DNA of 64,000 nucleotides from Deltaproteobacteria bacterium (GCA_021813685.1 JAKAJS010000083.1:17914-81913), one strand, 5' to 3'. Counted from the first letter of the stretch, positions 51,241-60,483 are shown. The notes: generated by a model not told the origin, from the sequence alone. Numbers and translations: made by a program.

Positions 51241-53274
51241 ATGGAACATTTTAAAAATGTGGGCGCCACGGCTGAGTCATCCGGGGAGGAAGAGGCTTCT
51301 ACGGTCGTGGACAGTGAGGCTGGCGGGAAGCGGGCAATGTATCCTGCGCCCGTAAAGCTGTTTGACGAGCGAAGTTCTCATCGATCCAGGCAACCGGCGG
51401 TCATTCGCAGTTCCTGGGTCCCGCAGGTAGAGGAATCGATCCGCAGATCGTGCGAATACTTCATGCGGGCTCAGCACCCGGAAGGCTATTGGTGGTCCGA
51501 GCTCGAATCGAACGTCACGATTACTGCCGAATACGTTATGCTGGCCCGCCTTCTGGGTATTTCGCTCGATGGCAAAAAGGAGAGTATAGTCAGGTATTTT
51601 CTCGGCCGTCAGGATGAAAACGGGGCCTGGGGTCTCTATCACGGTGATGGCGGGGAGATCAGTACGACCATCGAGGCCTATTTCGCCCTCAAACTCCTGG
51701 GCCAGGACCCGGCGTCCGAACCCCTTTCTAGAGCAAGGGCCTACATTCTGCAACGCGGAGGTATCAAAGCCTCGCGCGTTTTCACCAAGATCTGGCTCGC
51801 TCAGTTCGATCAGTATGAATGGAAACGGATTCCATCGATGCCGGTCGAACTCGTGCTTCTTTCGCCCCATTTTACTTTCAGCATCTATGAGTTTTCCAGC
51901 TGGGCCAGGGGCACCGCTGTGCCGCTGTCCGTGGTGCTCTGTTTCCGGCCCAAAATGACGCTTCCCGATTCCCTCGGGGTCCGGGAGTTGTGCACGGGGG
52001 AGCACACAAGGCTCGACAGCCGCATCAACAAACTCTTTTTTGTCCTCGATCGACTTGCCAAGAGGCTGGAAAAGAGGCCTGTCAGGAAACTGCGGAGAAA
52101 AGCCCTCGAGGCTGCTCGCGACTGGATCGTCGATCACCAGGAGGAGAGCGGGGACTGGGGCGGTATTCAACCCCCGATGGTCTATTCGATGCTTGCCCTG
52201 CATTACCTGGGGTTTCCCCTCTCGCACGAGGTGATGAAAAAGGGCCTCAAGGCGATTGAAGATTTCTGCATCGAGGACTGGGAAGGGTTCCGGATGCAGT
52301 CCTGCATATCCCCGGTGTGGGATACCGCGCTGACGCTGATGGCTCTTACCGATGCGGGTGTTGCGACCGACTCGCCGGCCCTGGAAAAATCGGCCGACTG
52401 GCTGGTGAGGCAGCAGATCTTTACCGGAGGGGACTGGCAGGTTAAAAACAACGCCCGCCCGGGCGGCTGGGCGTTCGAGTTTTTCAACTCCCGCTATCCC
52501 GACGTCGACGATTCGGCCGTCGTTTTGAACGTGCTCAACCGCTTCGATCCCGAGAAAGTGAAGGGGCTCGAATTCTCCAAATCCAGGGGAATGGAATGGC
52601 TCCTTTCGATGCAAAGCTCCAACGGGGGCTGGGCGGCCTTCGACAGAGATAACGACATGGACATCCTCAACCGCATTCCTTTTGCGGATACCGAGGCGAT
52701 GGTCGACCCCCCGACGGCCGATGTCACCGGAAGGGTGATGGAGGTGATGGGCGCTTACGGATATGAGCCCTCTCACCGCGCGGCCAGGCGCGGAATGACT
52801 TTTCTGCGGCGCATCCAGGAAAAGGACGGCAGTTGGTGGGGGCGCTGGGGGGTCAACTATATTTACGGCACCTGGTCGGTCTTGCGGGGCCTGGTCTCCA
52901 TGGGAGAAAATCCCAGGTCGCCCGCTGTACGGGCGGCCATGCACTGGCTGAAGGACCACCAGAACCCGGACGGGGGCTGGGGGGAGAGCTGCGATTCCTA
53001 TAAGCGGCCGGAGCTTTGCGGCCAGGGTCCAAGCACCCCCTCTCAGACCGCCTGGGCGATCATGGGCCTTCTTACCGGCGGGGAAGAAAGATCTCCTGAA
53101 GTGAGCAAGGGTGTGCAGTACCTGCTGCGCAACCAAAAACCCGACGGGACGTGGGAAGAGACCTGGTTTACCGGTACCGGATTCCCCGGCCACTTCTACA
53201 TTCGATACCACAATTACAGAAACTGCTTTCCTCTTATGGCCCTGGGGCAGTACCTGATGAAACTCAAAGGCTAG
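51241..53274 (+). CDS. shc: squalene-hopene cyclase
   Basis: A 677-residue prenyltransferase-like alpha-alpha barrel protein that cyclises squalene to hopene/hopanol, membrane-embedded on one face. The catalytic acid motif DVDD is at residues 421-424 (RYPDVDDSAVVLNV). Repeated QW motifs are visible (GYWWSELESN, GAWGLYHGDGG, SNGGWAAFDRDND, GSWWGRWGVNY, DGGWGESCDSYK, DGTWEETWFTG). Length and the VNYIYGTWSVLRGL motif fit bacterial Shc. GAGGAATA precedes ATG 51241. No other hopanoid or isoprenoid gene is adjacent. Hopanoids in an anaerobe are consistent with several Desulfobacterota. Confidence 0.97.
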   Translation: MEHFKNVGATAESSGEEEASTVVDSEAGGKRAMYPAPVKLFDERSSHRSRQPAVIRSSWVPQVEESIRRSCEYFMRAQHPEGYWWSELESNVTITAEYVMLARLLGISLDGKKESIVRYFLGRQDENGAWGLYHGDGGEISTTIEAYFALKLLGQDPASEPLSRARAYILQRGGIKASRVFTKIWLAQFDQYEWKRIPSMPVELVLLSPHFTFSIYEFSSWARGTAVPLSVVLCFRPKMTLPDSLGVRELCTGEHTRLDSRINKLFFVLDRLAKRLEKRPVRKLRRKALEAARDWIVDHQEESGDWGGIQPPMVYSMLALHYLGFPLSHEVMKKGLKAIEDFCIEDWEGFRMQSCISPVWDTALTLMALTDAGVATDSPALEKSADWLVRQQIFTGGDWQVKNNARPGGWAFEFFNSRYPDVDDSAVVLNVLNRFDPEKVKGLEFSKSRGMEWLLSMQSSNGGWAAFDRDNDMDILNRIPFADTEAMVDPPTADVTGRVMEVMGAYGYEPSHRAARRGMTFLRRIQEKDGSWWGRWGVNYIYGTWSVLRGLVSMGENPRSPAVRAAMHWLKDHQNPDGGWGESCDSYKRPELCGQGPSTPSQTAWAIMGLLTGGEERSPEVSKGVQYLLRNQKPDGTWEETWFTGTGFPGHFYIRYHNYRNCFPLMALGQYLMKLKG

Positions 53275-53289
53275 GGCTGCTCACAATGA

Positions 53290-53333
53290 GCCGCGTAGCG
53301 GCGAGGGGAGTGCAGGGGGCGACAGCCCCCTGC
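53290..53333 (+). terminator. tandem hairpins after the cyclase gene
   Basis: GCCGC-GTA-GCGGC (53290-53302) is followed by GCAGGGGGC-GACA-GCCCCCTGC (53312-53333), a perfect nine-pair stem with a four-base loop. A short TTGT follows rather than a long U-run. Both strands end genes here, so it may be bidirectional. Confidence 0.65.
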
Positions 53334-53351
53334 GCTTGTAAAACTGTTGCA

Positions 53352-53609
53352 CTAAAAGTGCCATAACCACTGCACACCGGCGCCCCCCGTCGGCCCGACC
53401 CTCGATCCGTAGATCTGCGTATCGACTGTCGACTGGGTCACTATCCGAGGCTGATTGGGCTTATATTGGGGGCTCGAAGCCATCGGTTCCGCGCCGTAAT
53501 AGGTGATGGGGCCCACTGGTTCGAACAGGGACTGTCCCGGAAAATAGAGGGGGCAGGCCGCCAGGATCACTGTGCACAACACCAGCCAACGCGCAAATTT
53601 TGAAATCAT
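53352..53609 (-). CDS. small exported protein, likely lipoprotein
   Basis: An 85-residue protein after GAGAGGAAAG. The N-terminus MISKFARWLVLCTVILAACP is a signal peptide whose end resembles a lipobox (ILAAC), so Cys 19 may be lipidated. The mature part is Pro/Gln/Ser rich (GPITYYGAEPMASSPQYKPN, QSTVDTQIYGSRVG) without a known domain. It probably sits in the cell envelope. Function unknown. Confidence 0.65.
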   Translation of the reverse strand: MISKFARWLVLCTVILAACPLYFPGQSLFEPVGPITYYGAEPMASSPQYKPNQPRIVTQSTVDTQIYGSRVGPTGGAGVQWLWHF

Positions 53610-53938
53610 CGTCTTTCCTCTCTTTGTGCGCTGTGATTGAAAAGCTTGCCTGATCAAGCGGGCGAGCCGATGAATTCCGTAAACCACTTCGCACTTCAAT
53701 CTAATACTGGATAAAGTCAAAAGAAATAGCAGGCAACCGATAACTGGAATGCTTTGCGGCAGAGCTCGGACAGCTCTGCGAATTGCGATGGGAAGAGTAT
53801 AGAATACTTCCCCGGTTTGTGCAATCGGCGTCGAGGTCATTTCGTGAGTAATTTGCGATTTCTCTTTTCGGAAATCGTTATACAATTGGCCAAAGGCGGA
53901 ACTTGTCCAGTTGGTTTTTAAAGCGGAGCCGATCGGAG

Positions 53939-54616
53939 ATGACGAACGAAAGTGGGAAAACGCGATGGAACGACTATTACTCGACCGCCGTATTCGATCC
54001 TGCCGGATACGCGGATTGGCTGACGCCCCATCTGGCCCGCATTCCTCTTAGCTCTCCGATTATTGAGTTTGGCTGCGGATTCGGGTATTTGAGCGAACTC
54101 CTCTTCACCAGGGGATACAACATCCTTGCCACCGACTTTGCACCTGCTGCGTTGCGGGCGCTTTGCGAACGAGCGCCCGGCATAGCCACGCGTGTGATCG
54201 ATATGCAACTCCCTCTCCCGTTTCCCGATGAATCCTTCGAGGTCGCGGTCGCAGACCTCTGTTTGCACTACTTCGATTCCAGGACCACTGAGTTGATTCT
54301 GGCGGAAACGCGCAGAATTCTTCGGCCGCAGGGGCTGCTTTGCGCCAGGGTCAATTCTTCTCGGGACTTCCACTTTGGCGCGGGAGTCGGGTTGGAGGTC
54401 GAACCGGGCCTGTTTGAAGTAAACGGCCGCTGCAAGCGTTTTTTTGATGAGTCGATGATCGGGAAATTTTTCCACGATTGGTCCATCATCTCGCTCAAAA
54501 ACTATCACACCCTGCAGTACGAGAAGCCGAAAAACCTCTTCGAAATCATTTGCGTGAAAAAAACCGATTCGGCTTCCGGGGTGCTCGGGCTTTCATCCAC
54601 TTCGAGGAAATCGTGA
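53939..54616 (+). CDS. class I SAM-dependent methyltransferase
   Basis: A 225-residue protein starting MTNESGKTRWNDYYSTAVFD. SAM motif I is IIEFGCGFGYLSELLF (about residue 39), followed by the Asp strand end in NILATDFAPAAL, IDMQLPLPFPDESFEVAVAD and the post-motif region LAETRRILRPQGLLCARVNS. The pattern fits the Methyltransf_11/25 families acting on small molecules or proteins. A GGAG lies about 10 bases before ATG 53939. Its stop overlaps the ATG of the next gene (TGATG), so both belong together. Confidence 0.88.
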   Translation: MTNESGKTRWNDYYSTAVFDPAGYADWLTPHLARIPLSSPIIEFGCGFGYLSELLFTRGYNILATDFAPAALRALCERAPGIATRVIDMQLPLPFPDESFEVAVADLCLHYFDSRTTELILAETRRILRPQGLLCARVNSSRDFHFGAGVGLEVEPGLFEVNGRCKRFFDESMIGKFFHDWSIISLKNYHTLQYEKPKNLFEIICVKKTDSASGVLGLSSTSRKS

Positions 54617-55147
54617 TGAGCGAACAAACCATCGTGCACTGTAGCTTCGAGCACCACGCCGAGGCGATCCTGGAGATATTCAACGACGCGATCTTGAATT
54701 CCACCGTGCTATACGACTACAAGCCTCGATCGCCGGAGAGCATGGTTTGCTGGTTCGATTCCAGGCGAGCCGGGGGGGGCCCCGGTAATCGGAGTTGAAG
54801 ATGGCGGCGGAACGCTGCTGGCCTTTGGAAGCTACGGCCCGTTTCGGGCCTGGCCCGCCTACAAGTACACGGTGGAACACTCCGTGTATGTGCACAAGGA
54901 CCATCGTGGTCGAGGGCTTGGCCGTGCGGTGATGCGGGAGTTGATCGAGGCGGCGAAACAGAACGACTTGCATGCAATGATCGGCGGAATCGATGCGACC
55001 AATATCGCGAGCATTGCGCTGCATGAGCAGCTTGGCTTCAAGCATGTCGGCACGCTGCCCCAGGTCGGGTTCAAGTTTGGCCGCTGGCTTGATCTGGCTT
55101 TCTATCAATTGCTTCTGAACACGCCTGCCCATCCCGTCGACGGCTAG
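54616..55147 (+). pseudogene. GNAT N-acetyltransferase (phosphinothricin acetyltransferase-like), frameshifted in a G8 run
   Basis: Starting at ATG 54616, the frame reads SEQTIVHCSFEHHAEAILEI, FNDAILNSTVLYDYKPRSPE and SMVCWFDSRRAGG, then breaks. The +1 frame continues APVIGVEDGGGTLLAFGSYG, then YTVEHSVYVHKDHRGRGLGR (acetyl-CoA loop) and IALHEQLGFKHVGTLPQVGF up to 55147. Together they give a complete PAT/BAR-type GNAT of about 176 residues. The break falls in a run of eight G at 54772-54779; seven would restore the frame. It may be a sequencing error, a recent mutation or a phase-variable switch. Family enzymes N-acetylate small amines such as methionine sulfone, sulfoximine or phosphinothricin. 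Confidence 0.85.
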
Positions 55148-55253
55148 CGCCACAGCGCGTTTGCGTCTCTTTGCAGGTGTTTGACACGTCGTGCCCGGCG
55201 CCCGAAGTATCGTGTGATGTGACGACGCGGGGAGGGCGTTTTCCGGGTGGAGA

Positions 55254-56216
55254 CTAACTCGATCTCGCCAGCTTTGTCCCTGCAACAGCGCGTTCGCGCA
55301 AAACCTGGCGGCGGAAGGTATAGAGCCGGGCTGGGCGGCCGCGCGTGTCGCAGCTGGTGCCGCTGGCCTCCTCCACCAACCCCTGGCCCTGCACGAGGCG
55401 GCGGAAGTTCTGTTTGTGCAGCCGCAAGCCGGCCAGAGCCTCGACCGTGTTCTGCAACTCCAAGAGCGTGAACTTTTCCGGCATCAGTTCGAACACGACG
55501 GGCCGGTATTTGATCTTGGCGCGCAGCCGCGCGATCGCCGTGGCCAGAATGCGGCGATGATCGTGCGGCATCGGCACGCCGGGTACAACGATATCGCCTT
55601 TCAAAAAGCTCCCTGTCTCCCTTTCGGCCGTTCGGGTTTGCGCACGGCGCGCTTCTTCGATCAAGCCCGCCTCCCACAATAGTTCGTAGCGTTGCAGCAC
55701 CAACTCGTCATTCCACGCTCGCGGGTCGCGTGGAAAATTTATGGCGATGCGCATCTCCCGTGCCCTGCGCTCGGTTGCACCGCGCACCTCCGCACTCCAG
55801 CGGTCGAGGCCGTTTCTGATCGGCTCCATAACCTTTGGAGAGATGCCGCCGCGCAGGTCCTCCCACGGGAAATGGGAGTACCAACACGCGGTCTTCTGCG
55901 GGCCGAGTTCGGAAAGCGGCGCATGCACCAAAGCCAGATAGCCGATGGAAACCATCCGATGCCCGTGCGCCGTGCGGTCCTGGTCGGCGAACGTGTAGAG
56001 CTGCTCGACATAGCCGAGCCTGAGACCGCTTTGCGCCGCCACCCACGCGCGCAGGCCCTGCTCGAGCGTGCGGTGCTCGGTGCCGAACGGACCGGAGGGA
56101 AGAGCCTTATCGGGCAACACCATCACCTGCGGCTCGTTTTGCTCCACGGTGACGATCACCGCGCTCAAGTCGATCGAGACGTTTTGGCTCACCGCGGGGT
56201 CGGTTGTATTTGACAT
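55254..56216 (-). CDS. nrtR: NrtR: Nudix-domain transcriptional regulator of NAD metabolism
   Basis: A 320-residue regulator. Residues 10-165 are a Nudix-like domain (SIDLSAVIVTVEQNEPQVMV, LRAWVAAQSGLRLGYVEQLY, MVSIGYLALVHAPL) with the Nudix box degraded, and the C-terminal third is a winged helix (FTLLELQNTVEALAGLRLHK, QNFRRLVQGQGLVEEASGT, RGRPARLYTFRR). NrtR binds ADP-ribose and represses NAD synthesis genes. Divergent placement from nadABC supports the role. It is longer than many NrtRs (about 230 residues) because of extra sequence between the two domains, including ERRAREMRIAINFPRDPRAW. ATG 56216 follows GGAG by seven bases. Confidence 0.9.
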   Translation of the reverse strand: MSNTTDPAVSQNVSIDLSAVIVTVEQNEPQVMVLPDKALPSGPFGTEHRTLEQGLRAWVAAQSGLRLGYVEQLYTFADQDRTAHGHRMVSIGYLALVHAPLSELGPQKTACWYSHFPWEDLRGGISPKVMEPIRNGLDRWSAEVRGATERRAREMRIAINFPRDPRAWNDELVLQRYELLWEAGLIEEARRAQTRTAERETGSFLKGDIVVPGVPMPHDHRRILATAIARLRAKIKYRPVVFELMPEKFTLLELQNTVEALAGLRLHKQNFRRLVQGQGLVEEASGTSCDTRGRPARLYTFRRQVLRERAVAGTKLARSS

Positions 56217-56302
56217 ATTGTGCTCCATGTGAGAATATGGTTTCAAGCTGCTGTATAGCGGCCTATTTTTAGCACATTTTAATGCTCAAGTGGAGTATAA
56301 TT
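56217..56302. promoter_or_regulatory. nrtR-nadA divergent control region
   Basis: An 86-base gap that must hold both promoters and any NrtR operator. Candidate dyads are ATAG-CGGC-CTAT at 56255-56266 and AGCA-N8-TGCT at 56271-56286. Neither matches an NrtR consensus I can recall with confidence. Confidence 0.4.
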
Positions 56303-57301
56303 ATGGAAGGTTCCTTTGGCCTCCTGCGCGAGGCGGTTCAGGCCACCGCAGCGATTTACGAGCGTGTGAAAAGCGTTATCACGCCCGAGGAATGGGCGGG
56401 CTTTGCGGGCGACGTGCTGGATATCCTGCGCCTCAAGCGTGAACGCAATGCCATTATCCTCGCGCACAACTATATGACGCCCGAAATTTTTCACGGTGTG
56501 GCCGATTTGACGGGCGATTCGCTGGCATTGGCTCGTGAGGCGGCCCAAACGAACGCCTCGGTCATCGTGGTAGCGGGCGTGCATTTCATGGCCGAAACGG
56601 CCAAGCTTTTGAATCCGTCGCGCATGGTGCTGACTCCCGATCCTGCCGCCGGATGCTCTCTGGCGGATTCCATCACGGCCGAAGATGTACGTGCTCTGCG
56701 ACAAAAGCATCCCGGCGCGCCTGTGGTCACCTACGTGAACACCTCTGCCGCCGTGAAGGCCGAATCCGATATCTGCTGCACGTCGGGCAATGTGAGGAAA
56801 ATCGTGGAGTCCCTGGGGGCGTCGGAGGTCATTCTGCTGCCCGACAAATATCTTGCGCAAAACGTCGCGGCCCGGACAGAGGTGAAGATCATCACCTGGG
56901 ACGGCAGCTGCGAAGTTCATGAGCTCTTTACGCCCGAGGATATCCGTTTGTGGCGTGCAAAACATAAGGGGCTGGCCGTTCTCGCCCATCTCGAATGTCC
57001 GGGCGGCGTAGTGGCCGAAGCGGATTTTACCGGCTCGACCGCAGGGATGATCGACTGGATCGGCACGCACAAGCCCGAGAAGGCGATGCTCCTGACCGAG
57101 CACTCCATGAGTGAAAACATTGCCGCGCAACATCCCGGCACCACGTTTGTCGGCCCGTGCCGAGTGTGCCCGCACATGAAGCGTATTACGCTCAAGAACA
57201 TCCGCGAGGCGTTGGAGACACTCACCCACGAGGTCACGGTGGCCGAAGCCATCGCCTCTCGCGCCCGGCAGGCTGTCGAGCGTATGATAGCAGTGAGGTG
57301 A
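56303..57301 (+). CDS. nadA: quinolinate synthase
   Basis: A 332-residue NadA, which condenses iminoaspartate with dihydroxyacetone phosphate to quinolinate using a labile 4Fe-4S cluster. Conserved blocks are present: AIILAHNYMTPEIFHGVADL, GDSLALAREA, VAGVHFMAETAKLLNP, and the three cluster cysteines in AGCSLADSI, DICCTSGN and GPCRVCPHMK. HLECPGGVVAEAD is also seen. ATG 56303 follows GGAG by seven bases; an ATG 21 bases upstream is less likely. It is the first gene of nadABC and divergent from nrtR. Confidence 0.95.
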   Translation: MEGSFGLLREAVQATAAIYERVKSVITPEEWAGFAGDVLDILRLKRERNAIILAHNYMTPEIFHGVADLTGDSLALAREAAQTNASVIVVAGVHFMAETAKLLNPSRMVLTPDPAAGCSLADSITAEDVRALRQKHPGAPVVTYVNTSAAVKAESDICCTSGNVRKIVESLGASEVILLPDKYLAQNVAARTEVKIITWDGSCEVHELFTPEDIRLWRAKHKGLAVLAHLECPGGVVAEADFTGSTAGMIDWIGTHKPEKAMLLTEHSMSENIAAQHPGTTFVGPCRVCPHMKRITLKNIREALETLTHEVTVAEAIASRARQAVERMIAVR

Positions 57302-57303
57302 GT

Positions 57304-58767
57304 ATGAAGCAATCCCCTCCCGTAATCGTCGGTTGTGGAATTGCCGGGTTGACCGTTGCGCTTACTCTCGCGCCGCGCCCGGCGATCATACTGGCGCGAA
57401 AAGTCCCGGGCCTGGAGACGAGCAGCAACCTCGCGCAGGGCGGCATCGCCGCTGCCATGGGCGCTGACGACAGCCCCGAGCTTCACGCACAGGACACAAT
57501 GGCCGCAGGCGCCTTCCACGGTGATCCTGCGATTATCCATCTCGTCACGCGTGCGGGGCCGCAAGCCATTCGACAACTCGCCGCGTGGGGTGTGGCCTTC
57601 GACCGCGACGGGCAGGGCAGGCTCGACCTGACACTCGAAGGAGCGCACTGCCGCCGGCGCGTCGTCCACGCGGGCGGCGACGGCACGGGTGCGGCTGTTG
57701 TGAGGACGCTTATGGACCGTGCTCGCTCCACGCCCTCCATCACGATTGTCGAAGATGCCAATGTGGTGGGCCTTGCAGCCGGAGACAACGGCATCACGGG
57801 CGTTGCCTTCACGCACCACGGCAAGGCCCGAACCATAGCGACCGATAACGTTGTTTTGGCTACGGGAGGCAGCGGCGCGTTATGGCAGTATACAACAAAT
57901 CCTTTAGGCTCCTGGGGACACGGTTTGGTGCTGGCCTCCCGGGCGGGCGCTGCGCTTCGCGACCTCGAATTCGTGCAGTTTCACCCAACGGCCATAGATA
58001 GCGGACAGGACCCCCTGCCCCTCGCCAGCGAATCGCTGCGCGGCGAGGGCGCGATCCTGATCAACGATTTGGGCGAACGGTTCATGGCGTGCGAGCCGAT
58101 GGGCGATCTTTCCCCACGCGATGTCGTCTCCCGCGCCATCTGGGCGCAGCTTCAGGACGGGCGGCGTGTCTTCCTCGATGTGCACCGCATTGCATCGTTT
58201 GCGACCAGATTCCCTACCATTTATGACTTGTGCCGGACCGCGGGGATCGACCCGGTACGTCAGCCGATTCCCGTGCGCCCCGCCGCGCATTATCACATGG
58301 GCGGCATAGCTGTGGACATGCAGGGCCGAACGAATGTCGACGGCCTGTGGGCCGGTGGAGAAGCGGCGGCTACGGGTCTGCACGGCGCGAATCGGCTGGC
58401 GAGCAATTCGCTGCTCGAAGCGGTCGTTTTTGGCCGTCGTATCGCGCAGGGTATCCTGGGTGCGGCGGCGCGAGCGCCGGCGACAGCCGTCGCTTTTCCC
58501 GAGGCGCCTCCCATCGCCACACCGGAGGAGCGTGACCGCATCCGCTCCCTCATGATGCGCCATGTTGGCGTGCAACGCGATAAAGCAGGACTGGAGACGG
58601 CTGTTGAAGCCCTCTCGCCTCTGGCTGTACGCTGCGATATGGCTTTAGCCGCGCTGCTGATCGCCAGGGCCGCCCTGGCGCGTGAAGAGAGCCTCGGCGC
58701 ACACTGCCGCACCGATTTTCCGGAGATACATTGTGAGCCCAAATATGCCTTTGGCCCATCTGCCTGA
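57304..58767 (+). CDS. nadB: L-aspartate oxidase
   Basis: A 487-residue FAD enzyme that oxidises L-aspartate to iminoaspartate for NadA. It has the FAD motif VIVGCGIAGLTVALTL at the N-terminus, SSNLAQGGIAAAMG, the catalytic HRRRV-like region CRRRVVHAGGDGTG, FVQFHPTAI, PRDVVSRAIW and RPAAHYHMGGIAVD with the substrate His/Arg residues, then GLHGANRLASNSLLEAVVFG. It begins two bases after the nadA stop and overlaps nadC. In anaerobes fumarate replaces O2 as electron acceptor for this enzyme. Confidence 0.96.
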   Translation: MKQSPPVIVGCGIAGLTVALTLAPRPAIILARKVPGLETSSNLAQGGIAAAMGADDSPELHAQDTMAAGAFHGDPAIIHLVTRAGPQAIRQLAAWGVAFDRDGQGRLDLTLEGAHCRRRVVHAGGDGTGAAVVRTLMDRARSTPSITIVEDANVVGLAAGDNGITGVAFTHHGKARTIATDNVVLATGGSGALWQYTTNPLGSWGHGLVLASRAGAALRDLEFVQFHPTAIDSGQDPLPLASESLRGEGAILINDLGERFMACEPMGDLSPRDVVSRAIWAQLQDGRRVFLDVHRIASFATRFPTIYDLCRTAGIDPVRQPIPVRPAAHYHMGGIAVDMQGRTNVDGLWAGGEAAATGLHGANRLASNSLLEAVVFGRRIAQGILGAAARAPATAVAFPEAPPIATPEERDRIRSLMMRHVGVQRDKAGLETAVEALSPLAVRCDMALAALLIARAALAREESLGAHCRTDFPEIHCEPKYAFGPSA

Positions 58768-59593
58768 TATATTGCTCGAACCTCTGGTGCGCGCCGCCCT
58801 CGTCGAAGACCTCGGCCGCGCGGCCGACGTGACGACGGAGGCCGTCGTAGCGGAAGGCCAGGTAGGTCGCGCGGCCCTGGTGGCGCGACAGGCTGGTGTT
58901 GTGGCAGGACTCGATCTCGCCCGCCTGGCTTTTCGAGCCCTGGATACGGTCACCCGTTTTGATGTCGCAAGGCCCGACGGCAGTGAGGTCAAACCCGCTG
59001 AAGTCATCGCTACGGTCGAGGGATCGGCCCGTGGGCTGCTCACCGCCGAGCGCACGGCCCTCAACTTCCTTTGCCACCTGAGCGGCATCGCCACTGCGAC
59101 GCACATCCTCGTAAAGGCCGCCCGGCCGCACAAGGCGCGCATCTGCTGCACGCGCAAAACGACGCCGGGGCTGCGTGCGGTTGAAAAATACGCCGTGCGG
59201 GCAGGAGGTGGAGTCAACCATCGCTTCGGCCTCGATGATGCCGTACTCATCAAGGACAATCACATCGCGATGGCCGGAGGTGTGCGCATAGCGGTCGAAA
59301 GAGCCCGTGCGGCGGTTGGTCATCTGGTGAAGATCGAGCTGGAGGTGGATACGCTCGATCAGTTGCGCGAGGCCTTGGAGCTTCCCATCGATGCGGTTCT
59401 GCTCGACAACATGGAGCCGAAGACGCTGGCCGAGGCAGTGAAGTTAGTCGGCGGGCGCTTTATCACCGAGGCCTCGGGCGGCATCACACCCGCCACGGTG
59501 CCTTCCATCGCGGCTACAGGCGTCGATATCGTCTCGGCAGGCTATCTCACCCACAGTGCCCCGGCGCTGGATATCGGGCTGGATTTTCAGTAG
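58745..59593 (+). CDS. nadC: nicotinate-nucleotide pyrophosphorylase (quinolinate phosphoribosyltransferase)
   Basis: A 282-residue NadC that joins quinolinate and PRPP to give nicotinate mononucleotide with loss of CO2. Conserved segments are VRAALVEDLGRAADVTTEAV, LLTAERTALNFLCHLSGIAT, TRKTTPGLRAVEKYAVRAGG, NHRFGLDDAVLIKDNHI, KIELEVDTLDQLREAL and EASGGITPATVPSIAATGVD. The ATG at 58745 lies inside the end of nadB (23-base overlap); a GTG at 58733 is an alternative. It ends the nadABC operon, and its last bases overlap the convergent YitT gene. Confidence 0.96.
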   Translation: MPLAHLPDILLEPLVRAALVEDLGRAADVTTEAVVAEGQVGRAALVARQAGVVAGLDLARLAFRALDTVTRFDVARPDGSEVKPAEVIATVEGSARGLLTAERTALNFLCHLSGIATATHILVKAARPHKARICCTRKTTPGLRAVEKYAVRAGGGVNHRFGLDDAVLIKDNHIAMAGGVRIAVERARAAVGHLVKIELEVDTLDQLREALELPIDAVLLDNMEPKTLAEAVKLVGGRFITEASGGITPATVPSIAATGVDIVSAGYLTHSAPALDIGLDFQ

Positions 59594-60483
59594 GCGTTCG
59601 GCTCGCCGTGCCGGTGCCCGAGCACCTCCATTGTGTGATTGACTATCACAAAAGCCTGAGGATCGATATCGAAGACCAGCTGCTTGAGTTTGGAAAGTTC
59701 GGCCGTGGTGATGATGCTCAGGATGACCTTCTTTTCCCGGCCCGAATAGCCTCCGCTGCCGTCCAGATAAGTCACACCCCGGTGCAGCCGGGAAAGGATC
59801 ACGGACGCGATACTTTCGTGGCAGTCCGAGATGATCATCACCGATTTTCGCTGATTGAACCCGCTGAGCACCGCATCGACCACTTTGCCGTTGGTGAAAA
59901 CGAAAATGAGCGAATAAAGGGCCGATTCCAGGTTGAGGACAAGCGCTCCTGCCGCCAGCACCATTGCGCTCACGAACGTAGAGGTGTTTCCGATCCGCTG
60001 GCCGAATCTTTTATGGACGTAGACCGCCAGAATATCCAGCCCCCCGCCCGATCCCTGGGACCTCAGGACTATGCCGGCGCCTACCCCGCACACCAGCCCT
60101 CCCAGTATGGCTGCGAGTATCGGGTTGACTATCGTAAGCGTCCCGAGGTTGACGAAGGCCGTAGCCGCGGAGAGCGACACCATGCCATAGGCGGAATAAA
60201 GGACAAACCTTCTGCTGATGGTGAACCATCCAAGCAGGAAAAAGGGAATGTTCAGCACAAAGTAAGCATACCCGGCATTGATCCGGGGAAGCAGATAATG
60301 GCCGATCAGGGCGATGCCCATTACCCCCCCGCTCAGGAAATGCTGGGGTATGATGATGCTGTTTATTCCGACAGCATAGATGAGATTTCCCGTTGTAAGA
60401 AGAAAAAGATTTTTCGCAATCCTTTTCCCCGATTCGACCGCGCCGTTTATCGCGCACGGACGGCTTGCCTGTGCCAAATCCAT
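59587..60483 (-). CDS. YitT-family membrane protein (DUF161/DUF2179)
   Basis: A 298-residue protein with five hydrophobic segments in residues 25-190 (LFLLTTGNLIYAVGI, GVMGIALIGHYLL, AYFVLNIPFFLLGWF, ILAAILGGLVCGVGAGIVLR, FVSAMVLAAGALVL) and a soluble C-terminal DUF2179 domain (SVMIISDCHESIASVILSRL, GVTYLDGSGGYSGREKKVIL). The motif LRSQGSGGGLDILA is typical of the family. Function is unknown; some members are linked to transport. A GGGGGAAAAA stretch precedes the ATG. Confidence 0.92.
   Translation of the reverse strand: MDLAQASRPCAINGAVESGKRIAKNLFLLTTGNLIYAVGINSIIIPQHFLSGGVMGIALIGHYLLPRINAGYAYFVLNIPFFLLGWFTISRRFVLYSAYGMVSLSAATAFVNLGTLTIVNPILAAILGGLVCGVGAGIVLRSQGSGGGLDILAVYVHKRFGQRIGNTSTFVSAMVLAAGALVLNLESALYSLIFVFTNGKVVDAVLSGFNQRKSVMIISDCHESIASVILSRLHRGVTYLDGSGGYSGREKKVILSIITTAELSKLKQLVFDIDPQAFVIVNHTMEVLGHRHGEPNAY

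Noticed and set aside
56297..56302. TATAAT immediately before the nadA ATG as a -10 box
   Set aside because: It touches the start codon, and GGAG just upstream is needed as the ribosome site, so it is more likely chance.
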